From positions 62,001 to 126,000 of the forward strand of contig NZ_MAUE01000002.1 in assembly GCF_001702265.1 (NCBI RefSeq): 64,000 bases of DNA. Direction: 5' to 3'. The position numbers and the translations under genes were made by a program. The notes under the pieces were generated by a model. That model was not told where the DNA came from. It saw only the letters and a program-made list of their open reading frames with translations, and did not search any database. Below are positions 7,025 to 14,928 of the stretch, piece after piece (position 1 is the stretch's first letter; each line of letters starts with the position of its first letter). The DNA comes from Pseudomonas aylmerensis (GTDB taxonomy: Bacteria; Pseudomonadota; Gammaproteobacteria; Pseudomonadales; Pseudomonadaceae).

Positions 7025-9550
7025 ATGGAAGATGCGACTAAGGCCTTAAATTACAATCTTCCACACTTTCGGGTCGAAGCTTTTCAAAGCGGCCATCTGT
7101 ATCGGCGGCCGAATAAAGATTTAAGCGGTATGACTTCTAGTCGAGGTGTCTCTCACGGTAAAAAACTTCGCGACAAGTTGATGTTGGCTTTTCAGGCTGC
7201 TGCTGGAAATAATGGTTTTTATGATTCTGATATAAGTGAGAGCCGTCCAGCAATATACTTGGAGGTTTCAATTTCTGCAGAGTTTTCTATTCCAGATCTT
7301 AATTGGAATAGTCAGGATATACGATTTTCGGCATTAAGAGTGGCTGAAGATGGTGAGGTTGTCGGCGCTTTATATGTCCCCGAAGATGCAGTGGAGTTCC
7401 TAACTCTAAAGGTTCAGGAGTACGCTGAGGAGACAGTTGAGTCAGGTAAGGCAAAAAATGAGTTAAAGTTCGCACCAGTCGAGGATATCACAGTAGGTGA
7501 TATCGAAAGTCTGTGGACTGACTCACGGTCTTTTCCTAGAGATATGACGAAACATTTGTGGTGGGAGTGTTGGTGCATATCTTCTAGATCAGAAAAGCTT
7601 CGCAGAATCGCCCGCAAGCTAAAATTGCGCATAAATGAAGCCGGTTTGAGTTTTCCAGATACAGAGGTCTTATTGGTTTATGCTAACCCACTCGAGATGA
7701 GTATACTAATCAGTAACACCGACGCAGTTGAAGAGTTACGAAAAGCAACAGATAATCCCTATTTTTTTACAAGATTAACTCCCTCGGAAAAGGAGAGTTG
7801 GGTTGCTGATTTAGTGGGGCGAGTGGTCCCTCCCTCCATTGACTGTCCGGCGGTATGTGTACTTGATAATGGGGTTAATCAAGGTCATCCTCTTCTTCAA
7901 TGTGCTTTGGCGTTAGAAGATTGTCAGTCAATTCATTCTGACTGGGGAAGTGATGACCATGATGGTCATGGGACAAATATGGCCGGTACCGCTCTGTATG
8001 GCGATCTCACATTTGCTTTAGCGGATCAGCGGAATATTAGCTTAAATATACGATTAGAATCTGTAAAATTTATCCCTCCACCTAATTGGTCAAGAAACGA
8101 ACCTTCCAGTTATGGCGTCATCACTCAGGCAGCTGTTGCTCTTGCGGAAACTCAGGCGTCTGGGCGAAAACGTGTATTTTGTATGGCTATCTCTAATGAG
8201 GATGTATCTGGTGAGCGGCCAACTACATGGAGCTCGGCAATTGATCAGATTTGCTCTGGATCTATGCTTGGTGAGTTAGATGGCGATCAATCAGGCCCGA
8301 AACGGTTATTCATTCTATCGGCAGGAAATGTCCCAGATTCATCGGATCCAGATGATGTCTCTGATCTTGATGAGTTTCCAATTGAGGACCCAGGACAGTC
8401 ATGGAATGCTATTGCTGTTGGAGGTTTTACAGACAAAGTAGATCTGTCGGACCAACCCAAGATGGATGGCTGGGGAGTGCTAGCTGAGGTTGGCGGCCAG
8501 AGCCCATATAGTCGTATTAGTACAGACTGGCAGCACTCAAGAAGCCCGATAAAGCCTGAAATCGTATTTGAGGCAGGTAACAAAGCTATTAGCCCAGATG
8601 GGCGGGAGCTGCTATCTGGTGTGCCAGCACTTTCCATACTAACAACTGGAAAGAACCTCACAAAAAATCCGATTGAAGAATTTTGGGCGACGAGTTCTGC
8701 AACTGCTCAGGCTGCCGGATTAGCGGCAGAAATCATGGCGAGGTTTCCAGAGCTTTGGCCTGAAACTATAAGGGCTCTTATTATTCATAGTGCACAGTGG
8801 ACTCCGGCAATGCTTGCCAAGCTCCGTGGGAAAACAAAAAAAGAATGCATTATGCTAGCGCGCCAGTTTGGGTATGGCGTACCGCAATTAGAACGCGCTC
8901 TCGCATCTGCACAAAATGATCTTGCGCTAATTTCCGAAACTTATATTCAACCATTCAAAAAAGAGCTAAATGATAAAGGCAGAGAGATCGGGTCGCCATC
9001 GTTTAACGAAGTGCATTATTACGATCTTCCTTGGCCAAAAGGCGAGCTTGAACGCTTGGAAAACCGAGAGGTTCAACTTAAGATTACGTTGTCATATTTT
9101 ATAGAGCCTAGCCCTGGTGAGATGGCGCAGGTCATACCTGCCCGGTATCAGTCTTACGGTCTTCGTTTTGAGTTGAAGAGAAAATCAGATACTGATTCTG
9201 ATTTCAAGCATAGAATAAATAAACTTGAAAAAGCGGAAATAAAGCCTCAACCAGCTGAAGTTGATAATAATTGGACTTTTGGGTCAAAAAGTATAGCTGC
9301 AGGTTCGGTGCACAGCGATGTTTGGATTGGTCACGCGATTGACTTGGCTGCTAGAGATAAAATCGCGGTTTATCCTGTGTCGGGATGGTGGCGTTATAGA
9401 ACACATTTGAATAGACACCGATCTAAAGCCCGTTATAGCCTCATTATTTCAATTTCTTCTAAAGGCGAAGACGTGCAGTTATATGCTGAAATTGCTAATA
9501 AAATTGCGACTCATGTTGAGGCTGTGGTACCGATTGAAGCGAGCATTTAA
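7025..9550 (+). CDS. ietS: Subtilisin-like serine protease, IetS-like
   Basis: An 841-residue protein with an S8 peptidase domain. The triad is visible: Asp281 in VLDNGVNQGHP, His315 in DHDGHGTNMAGT and Ser557 in WATSSATAQAAG. The oxyanion segment ILSAGN is also present. About 270 residues precede the catalytic domain and about 250 residues follow it; neither end has a secretion signal, so the enzyme acts in the cytoplasm, unlike ordinary subtilases. CAGGAGC lies 10 bases before the ATG. The gene is AT-rich with many TTA, ATA and AGA codons, unlike the backbone. It pairs with the AAA+ ATPase upstream as in ietAS. Its target, and whether it kills the cell or degrades phage protein, is unknown. 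Confidence 0.8.
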   Translation: MEDATKALNYNLPHFRVEAFQSGHLYRRPNKDLSGMTSSRGVSHGKKLRDKLMLAFQAAAGNNGFYDSDISESRPAIYLEVSISAEFSIPDLNWNSQDIRFSALRVAEDGEVVGALYVPEDAVEFLTLKVQEYAEETVESGKAKNELKFAPVEDITVGDIESLWTDSRSFPRDMTKHLWWECWCISSRSEKLRRIARKLKLRINEAGLSFPDTEVLLVYANPLEMSILISNTDAVEELRKATDNPYFFTRLTPSEKESWVADLVGRVVPPSIDCPAVCVLDNGVNQGHPLLQCALALEDCQSIHSDWGSDDHDGHGTNMAGTALYGDLTFALADQRNISLNIRLESVKFIPPPNWSRNEPSSYGVITQAAVALAETQASGRKRVFCMAISNEDVSGERPTTWSSAIDQICSGSMLGELDGDQSGPKRLFILSAGNVPDSSDPDDVSDLDEFPIEDPGQSWNAIAVGGFTDKVDLSDQPKMDGWGVLAEVGGQSPYSRISTDWQHSRSPIKPEIVFEAGNKAISPDGRELLSGVPALSILTTGKNLTKNPIEEFWATSSATAQAAGLAAEIMARFPELWPETIRALIIHSAQWTPAMLAKLRGKTKKECIMLARQFGYGVPQLERALASAQNDLALISETYIQPFKKELNDKGREIGSPSFNEVHYYDLPWPKGELERLENREVQLKITLSYFIEPSPGEMAQVIPARYQSYGLRFELKRKSDTDSDFKHRINKLEKAEIKPQPAEVDNNWTFGSKSIAAGSVHSDVWIGHAIDLAARDKIAVYPVSGWWRYRTHLNRHRSKARYSLIISISSKGEDVQLYAEIANKIATHVEAVVPIEASI

Positions 9551-9780
9551 CACGCTATTTAAAATATTGATTTAGACTTAACTGTAAGCATTGGTATGTC
9601 TTTTGCTTTTGGCCGAGTCTGAAAGCAGTGGATGACCTATCAATGCAAAGGGCTTGAGCAGTGCCTGCTTGGAGTGGTAAGTGGTCCGAGCATAGACTGC
9701 GAAAAAGTTCTAACTTTGTGAGTTTTTAAGCTCAAAAATGGCCAATTGTATTGGAAACTTTATCCAAAAGGGGTAGCAGT

Positions 9781-11952
9781 TTGAGCGTGGAAAATATTGA
9801 CCATGTCGCACGACAAGACCGCGCCATTGAAAATACTAAATCAGATGCATTGGAACGAGGCCCGTTTGTTGCTAGCTTGGTAAAAACCCTAGTTCACACT
9901 GAGTACACCGGCTCAGGCACTGTTGTGTCCCGCCGTGCGACCGGATTTGTCGTTGGGCTCACAGGAGAGTGGGGCTTAGGAAAATCCAGCGTGTTGAACC
10001 TTCTTGGGCTCCAGCTTAAACAGATGGAGCATGTGGTAGTGGCTACGCTGAATCCTTGGCTCTTCAAGGGGCGGGATGAATTGGTGGACGCTTATTTCAA
10101 TAGTCTGCGGGAGGCTCTCGGACATAGCAAAACAGAAAAAACAAGAAGTTTGCTGAGACAGCTAGAGCGGTACAAGGCCTCGATTGAATATGTGGGCACA
10201 ACGACTGCCAGCCTAATTGATGTGTTTGTCGGCGGCGGTACAGGCTCAAGTTTCTTTAAAAGATGGTTTCTTAAGTCGGTCAGCGCCTTAATCAAGCCAA
10301 AAGAGCTTTCTGCGAGCCAAGAACGAAAAAGCCTAGAGGCCAAACTCTCGGAGCAGAAAGTAGCTGTAGTAGTATTGATCGACGAACTTGATCGAGTAGA
10401 GGACGAAGAGGTACGGGCTGTCGCACAGCTTGTTAAAGCGGTAGGGGATATTAAAGGGATTTCTTATCTCGTAGCCTATGATCCTGATCGAGTGGCTCAG
10501 GCTCTAGGCAGGGGAGGCAGCCAAGAAGAAAGGCAAAAAGCTGGCGAGAGTTATCTTGAAAAAATTATCCAGTTTCCTATTCCTTTGCGTCCTTTGTTCG
10601 AAGACGACTCTCGTAGTCTGTTGCTCGATGCGATGAAAAATAACGGTATTGCTATGCCGTCAGTGGCACACCCATATCAGACTGAGATTTTCAACCAGTT
10701 GCTCAGGGCCGTTCGTACCCCGCGTGAAATCAAGCGTTTAATAGGTGCGTTTTCTGTGTTGGAAGAAATTGTGCGAGGCGAGATATGTCCTTTTGATGTA
10801 CTCGCATACAGCTGGTTAACTACAAAAGCGCCTAGCATACGCCAGGGCATCTCAGATAGGATTCAGAGCCTGGTTAATGATCCAAGTGGCGCTGAGCAAT
10901 TGAGACGGCAGCGATGGCGCCGCGACAATAGCGATAGAGTCGAAACTTTGGTGGATGTACTCGGGGCATCTGCAGAGAGCCATTTAGAGATGTTAGAACT
11001 GCTCTTTCCTCGTTTCAGTGATAGCCAACAGCGTCCTGCTGAAACGTTCGACGGTGAGAGGATCGCGAAACGTAGAAACCTAACCCGTCTGCTCTATTTG
11101 GGAAATCCGCCAACGCAGCTTTCAAGGGCTAATATAGAACGACTTTGGGTAATTAATGATCAGGATGTTCTTGTCAATGAGCTGAGATCGATGCAGCAAG
11201 TCGGTCGTCTTGAAACTCTATTAGATCGCGTCGGAGATCTATCATCTTTATTGTCCCGAAGTACCGACCAGGTTTTTTGGGGTGCTCTATCTAGGGTGCT
11301 GATGCGTGAGCATGATTGGATTTTAAGCGAAGAGGTCGAGCGAGGTTTCGTTGAGGATATTGGTTCAATTTTGTGGCGGATTGCTCATGCTGGTGAAGGT
11401 GGAGTTTTACGCTTTAAATTAATTATCGACGCTTTGATCGAGAGCGGAGATCTTTTGATTGTTCCCTGGATATTAAGAAGGCACCTGTTTGCTCACGGAC
11501 TTACCTCGTATAGGCGCCAAGGGCTTGGCGATCAAATATATACTTTCAGCGAGACCATGGCGCTATGTGAGCGAGAGCTCCCTCGATACCGATCGGCTGT
11601 AATGGAAGGCATCGCGCTTCGGAGGCTGCCTGATACTGAGGCAATCTTCTGCATAATAAATAGCGACTATTGGGATGGCGATCTCAGGCAATGCTTTACC
11701 GATCAATTGGACACCCCGGAGGCTTTAATCTCTCTAGCCGCGCTCATACTGCCTCCAGGGCTCGTCTGCGATCGTAGTACTCTTGATTTGATGTTTGATG
11801 TCGATGTCGTTTTGGAGAGGACGAATATATTGTTTACCGAGACCGGCACGCCAGAAAACGAATGGCTCGCGACATCTATACGCCGTTTTCGTGCGGTCCT
11901 AGCAGGTAGTGATGTACCCGGTACTATTTTGGGGAGTGATTATAATAGCTAG
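9781..11952 (+). CDS. KAP-family P-loop NTPase
   Basis: A 723-residue KAP NTPase. The TTG at 9781 is preferred because AAAGGGGTAG stands seven bases upstream; an in-frame TTG at 9751 lacks such a site. Near the N-terminus are Walker A GEWGLGKSS (62-70), the KAP signature WLFKGRDELVDAYF and Walker B VLIDELDR with Asp201. The insertion between P-loop and Walker B is moderately hydrophobic (around the FKRWFLKSVSALI segment), where KAP proteins often have membrane helices, but it is short here. The C-terminal 400 residues are helical and unassigned. KAP ATPases occur in defence systems, for example as QatA, but the QatB, C and D partners are absent. It lies 230 bases after ietS in the same direction and may be an independent defence gene or an accessory of ietAS. 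Confidence 0.8.
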   Translation: MSVENIDHVARQDRAIENTKSDALERGPFVASLVKTLVHTEYTGSGTVVSRRATGFVVGLTGEWGLGKSSVLNLLGLQLKQMEHVVVATLNPWLFKGRDELVDAYFNSLREALGHSKTEKTRSLLRQLERYKASIEYVGTTTASLIDVFVGGGTGSSFFKRWFLKSVSALIKPKELSASQERKSLEAKLSEQKVAVVVLIDELDRVEDEEVRAVAQLVKAVGDIKGISYLVAYDPDRVAQALGRGGSQEERQKAGESYLEKIIQFPIPLRPLFEDDSRSLLLDAMKNNGIAMPSVAHPYQTEIFNQLLRAVRTPREIKRLIGAFSVLEEIVRGEICPFDVLAYSWLTTKAPSIRQGISDRIQSLVNDPSGAEQLRRQRWRRDNSDRVETLVDVLGASAESHLEMLELLFPRFSDSQQRPAETFDGERIAKRRNLTRLLYLGNPPTQLSRANIERLWVINDQDVLVNELRSMQQVGRLETLLDRVGDLSSLLSRSTDQVFWGALSRVLMREHDWILSEEVERGFVEDIGSILWRIAHAGEGGVLRFKLIIDALIESGDLLIVPWILRRHLFAHGLTSYRRQGLGDQIYTFSETMALCERELPRYRSAVMEGIALRRLPDTEAIFCIINSDYWDGDLRQCFTDQLDTPEALISLAALILPPGLVCDRSTLDLMFDVDVVLERTNILFTETGTPENEWLATSIRRFRAVLAGSDVPGTILGSDYNS

Positions 11953-12072
11953 GAGTCCTCTTAAAGTTTTACGGAGAATGATCTTGATTGGCCGGGTGCG
12001 GACTTATTTAGAATGCCGTCTGTAGGAGATATATTTAGCGAAGCGGAAGCCTTTGAGGATTCCGCCTCTGCA

Positions 12073-12282
12073 TTATCCCTCCTTTCTTTTCATCTGATGA
12101 TCAATGAAACCTAACTCTGCTTGAATTGCATCAATCGTGAGCCTCTCAACTTTAGTGTCTTTGTTTTCTCTTGCGTTGAGCTTTTTCATGCCAGCCATGC
12201 CGACAATTATCCCGTTTAAATGAAGCTTTCGAGCCTTTAGGTCATCAGGCATATTTGCGCTGTTCTGTGGTGGTTTGTTCAT
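12073..12282 (-). CDS. Small hypothetical protein, 69 residues
   Basis: A short, charged, helical protein beginning MNKPPQNSANMPDDL and ending QMKRKEG. I do not recognise it. The ATG at 12282 is chosen because the longer frame runs through the intercistronic hairpin and the end of the upstream gene. It follows the coiled-coil gene on the same strand and may be in one transcript with it; small proteins in this position are common in integrative elements. It converges on the KAP gene. Confidence 0.5.
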   Translation of the reverse strand: MNKPPQNSANMPDDLKARKLHLNGIIVGMAGMKKLNARENKDTKVERLTIDAIQAELGFIDHQMKRKEG

Positions 12283-12300
12283 GGGGACACCCTTGGTATG

Positions 12301-12335
12301 CCCGAAACAGCCTGCCTTTCTCAGGCTGCTTCGGG
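12301..12335 (-). terminator. Intercistronic hairpin
   Basis: CCCGAA-CAGCCTG pairs with CAGGCTG-TTCGGG over about 14 positions with one G-U pair. It lies between the coiled-coil gene and the 69-residue gene. There is no T-run, so it is more likely an RNA-processing or attenuating hairpin than a strong terminator. Confidence 0.5.
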
Positions 12336-12346
12336 GAAGGTTTGGG

Positions 12347-13189
12347 TTAGGCAGCCAAAAGGTCAAGCAGGCTGTGTTGGTGTGATCGATCTGCAAGTTC
12401 TCGGAAGGTCCAGCTTCCAAAGTTTTCACCTTGCTCAGGGATGTCCAGATTCAGCAGCGCAACCGGATCACGATTAATCAGTCTGCGCGCAGCCCACAAC
12501 TTGCCGCCGGTCTCCAGCAGTGCTTTCGCGGTCTCATTCCATTGTTCCTCCAGCATAGTGTTCGCCAAGTGAGCCGCTTTGTTCTCGATCGTGGCGCGTT
12601 CTTTTTGTGCCTCTGTGATGTGCAGAGCAATTGTCACCAGCTCCTGCTCCAGCGCCGTGATGAGCAACTGTTGGCGGCGGTGGTGCTCAACCGCAGCCGT
12701 AAGGCTTTTCGCAGCCTTTTGGGCTTCCGCATTAGCGGCTTTCTCACCCTCCACATCGCCCCACGCTACCGCCTGCGCATATGCGGTGGCTGCGTCCGTT
12801 TCAGCTTGTCGCGCCTTTGCCATGTCTTCCTGATCGCTCTGGCGGACCTGTTGCAACCGGGTCTCGATGCTGTTGCGCTTTTCGTTGAGCTCCATCTCGT
12901 CGGCCTTCCAATTCGCGATCGCGCTGATGTAGCCCGCAGCCAAGCTCTCACGGTTAGCCAGTGCCTTGAGGCGATCGATCTTTTGATTCAGGCGGTGTAT
13001 CTCAAAGCTTCGCGAGTCGATGCGTCTTTTGTGATCGTTGATTTCATCCTGCACAGCCCGTTGACGCCCTTGCTGGATAACCTCTGGGCTTTCCAGTTCC
13101 GTTTCGAAGGGCACCAGGTCAGCCTGAATGCTCTCCATTTCGAGGGTCAGTGTGTCGCGGCGGTCTTTCAGTTCTTGGATAGTGTTCAT
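12347..13189 (-). CDS. Coiled-coil protein of mobile-element type
   Basis: A 280-residue protein dominated by heptad-like charged helices from residue 1 to about 215 (LKDRRDTLTLEMESIQADL, RIDSRSFEIHRLNQKIDRLK, MAKARQAETDAATAYAQA). A less charged C-terminal region ends in LDLLAA. No enzyme motif, signal peptide or membrane segment was seen. Genes for such coiled-coil proteins accompany DUF927-type helicase genes in integrated elements, and here a DUF927 remnant lies 99 bases upstream on the same strand. Probably element biology such as replication or packaging; the role is unknown. Confidence 0.65.
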   Translation of the reverse strand: MNTIQELKDRRDTLTLEMESIQADLVPFETELESPEVIQQGRQRAVQDEINDHKRRIDSRSFEIHRLNQKIDRLKALANRESLAAGYISAIANWKADEMELNEKRNSIETRLQQVRQSDQEDMAKARQAETDAATAYAQAVAWGDVEGEKAANAEAQKAAKSLTAAVEHHRRQQLLITALEQELVTIALHITEAQKERATIENKAAHLANTMLEEQWNETAKALLETGGKLWAARRLINRDPVALLNLDIPEQGENFGSWTFRELADRSHQHSLLDLLAA

Positions 13190-13287
13190 CTGTATTGTCT
13201 CTGGGCACTGCGGTTGATAGGGATGGTTGTCGAACGGCTGGCGAGGCCGGGAATGAGCCGGCGCTACCTCGATCAGCAGGCATGCCG

Positions 13288-14330
13288 TCAGGCGGCCCTG
13301 GCCTCGCCTTCATCCGTTCCTGGAACGGTCTTCACCACGTAGCAGCGTTGAGGTCCTAACCCGGGCAAGCGAATTAAGCTGTACGCCTTGCCGTCGCTTC
13401 CCGGCTCAAGCACGCCGCGTTGCAGCAACTCCTTGTTCACCGCACTGATATTCATGCCCTTGAAGATCTCGGCCCTCCAGGCTTCAGGCAGCACGTAGTA
13501 GGTGTTGGTGGTGTGCAGGGCGTCGCCCATGCCGTGTTCCATCGTCTTGCGAAAGCCCAGCCGATCAATCGTGCGTGGGCCGTGCTCATCGATCTTGGCG
13601 GCGGCGGACTCCCAGCGGGTAAAGCGGCTTTCTCCAAACCGCTCGATGACCTGGCGCAGTCGAGCCAAGATCGCATCACCCTCGAAGTTACCGCCGCCGC
13701 CGCGCTCTGCCAGCCATGCATGCAGGCACACCCTTGCGGCGGTCGTGGCCGTGCCGTCGGGCCAATCGGTCACTCCGAAGGCAGTCGCCAATTCTCCGGC
13801 CGCTGCCGCGAGGCCGAAGCGAAGGGCGGCGCGCTGGGCTTGTCCAGTGGCCGAAGCGGGCAGGTTTTGGCTGATGAACTGTTCTACCGTGCGGCGAACG
13901 ATCACCGACCACCTGAGCATTTCGCCAGGCGCGCACAGTGCATGCAGAAAGGCGGTGAGGGGGGGGCGTGGTATTTGGCTACACGGGCCTTGAGCGCATC
14001 GGAGAGGGCAGCAGCATCCTCAAAAACCCTTCAACACATCGAACATACCGAGGCCTTTGCTCGCATCCGCCAGCACGACGAGCATGCGCACTTCCATGCA
14101 CGCTTTCAGCTACCTATTGGCATCCGCCATGCGCTGCGCCCACGTCTTTTCGCCAGCCGAGCGCGGTGGGCCCACCAGATATGGCCTGTCATAGAAAGAA
14201 TTTGTGCTGCAGCTGTGTGGTCTTGCCCTCGGAGCCGTCCCCGTAAATGGAGAAAACCTCCCGGCTAATACCCGAGCAGGTTCGGCACCGGGCCTGCAAA
14301 GACCGCTGAGACGATAATGCGCGTGTTCCT
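13288..14330 (-). pseudogene. DUF927-family helicase, decayed
   Basis: The intact end (13920-13288) encodes about 210 residues with AAAAGELATAFGVTDWPDG and GNFEGDAILARLRQVIERFG, the C-terminal part of DUF927 helicase/primase-like proteins of phages and integrative elements. Upstream, to 14330, the minus strand still spells VSAVFAGPVPNLLG and a P-loop-like IYGDGSEGKTTQ, but in different frames and with stops. The gene is cut off exactly where the 156-bp island repeat begins (14331). The replication function of the element is therefore lost. Confidence 0.75.
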
Positions 14331-14486
14331 TGCCGCCGTTGGCGCCTTTGCGCTTCGCAGTGGATCACACCGGTCGATCTTCTTAAGAGCGACGATTAAA
14401 AGCCAGAAACAACAAAGCCCGCACAGGGCGGGCTTCGTTGGGGTTTCATAGACTGTCTGATACAGCCAGAAACTAGTATGTGGTGC
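14331..14486. repeat. Island-end direct repeat (att-like), tRNA-proximal copy
   Basis: Near-identical to 3235-3390. It begins at the truncation point of the DUF927 pseudogene and ends inside the tRNA-Arg gene, covering its last six bases and its downstream terminator. The island therefore spans about 11.1 kb between copies. Confidence 0.85.
14413..14436 (-). terminator. Terminator of tRNA-Arg
   Basis: On the minus strand GAAGCCCGCC and GGCGGGC-type arms form a hairpin (AAGCCCGC...GCGGGCTT) followed by TTGTTGTTTCTGGCTTTT. A second copy exists in the distal repeat at about 3317-3340. Confidence 0.75.
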
Positions 14487-14557
14487 ACCCGGCGGGATTC
14501 GAACCCACGACCCCTGCCTTCGGAGGGCAGTACTCTATCCAGCTGAGCTACGGATGC
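14481..14557 (-). tRNA. tRNA-Arg (anticodon CCG)
   Basis: A 77-base cloverleaf with encoded CCA. The acceptor stem pairs GCATCCG with CGGGTGC; the D-arm is AGCTCAGCTGGATAGAG; the anticodon stem CTGCC/GGCAG encloses CTCCGAA, giving anticodon CCG; the T-loop is GGTTCGAATCC. It is intact and serves as the integration site of the island lying downstream (lower coordinates). Confidence 0.95.
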
Positions 14558-14928
14558 TTGTGCGGGCGACATCATACCCATGTCGTCCTTGGGCGTCCAT
14601 GCCGGTCTTTGGACGTTTAAGGGTGGGATTTTTCCGTACAGTGGCCCTGCGCCGGGCGCCAGCGGTCGGTGTGGCGGAACCGGTCCCGGTTACGCTGATC
14701 AGAAAGATTCGGCAAATGCGCGGTTTTCGTTCTTTTTTTCGAACAGACTATTGCCCTGTACCCCCATTGATCCTAGGATTCGTTTGAGATTTCAAACGCT
14801 CTGTCTCCCGTGCGCTCTTTCACTGATCCCGCGCGCTGGGGCTGATTTCCCTGACGGCAGCCCACAAGGCGCCTTTCAACAACTCTAATTCGCTCCGCGT
14901 GCGCGCGGTGCTGTTAAGGAAAGCCGAC
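14558..14928. other. Gap between tRNA-Arg and gabD
   Basis: No convincing gene. It should contain the tRNA promoter near 14560-14620 on the minus strand and the gabD promoter on the plus strand. An AAGGA ribosome site is visible at about 14917. No clear operator was recognised. Confidence 0.5.

Noticed and set aside
9781..11952. Assignment of the KAP NTPase to the Qat system
   Set aside because: QatB, QatC (QueC-like) and QatD (TatD-like) genes are absent nearby.
12431..13342. 303-residue plus-strand frame opposite the coiled-coil gene
   Set aside because: Cys/Leu/Arg-rich with no family pattern and no ribosome site; the minus-strand coiled-coil protein is far more protein-like.
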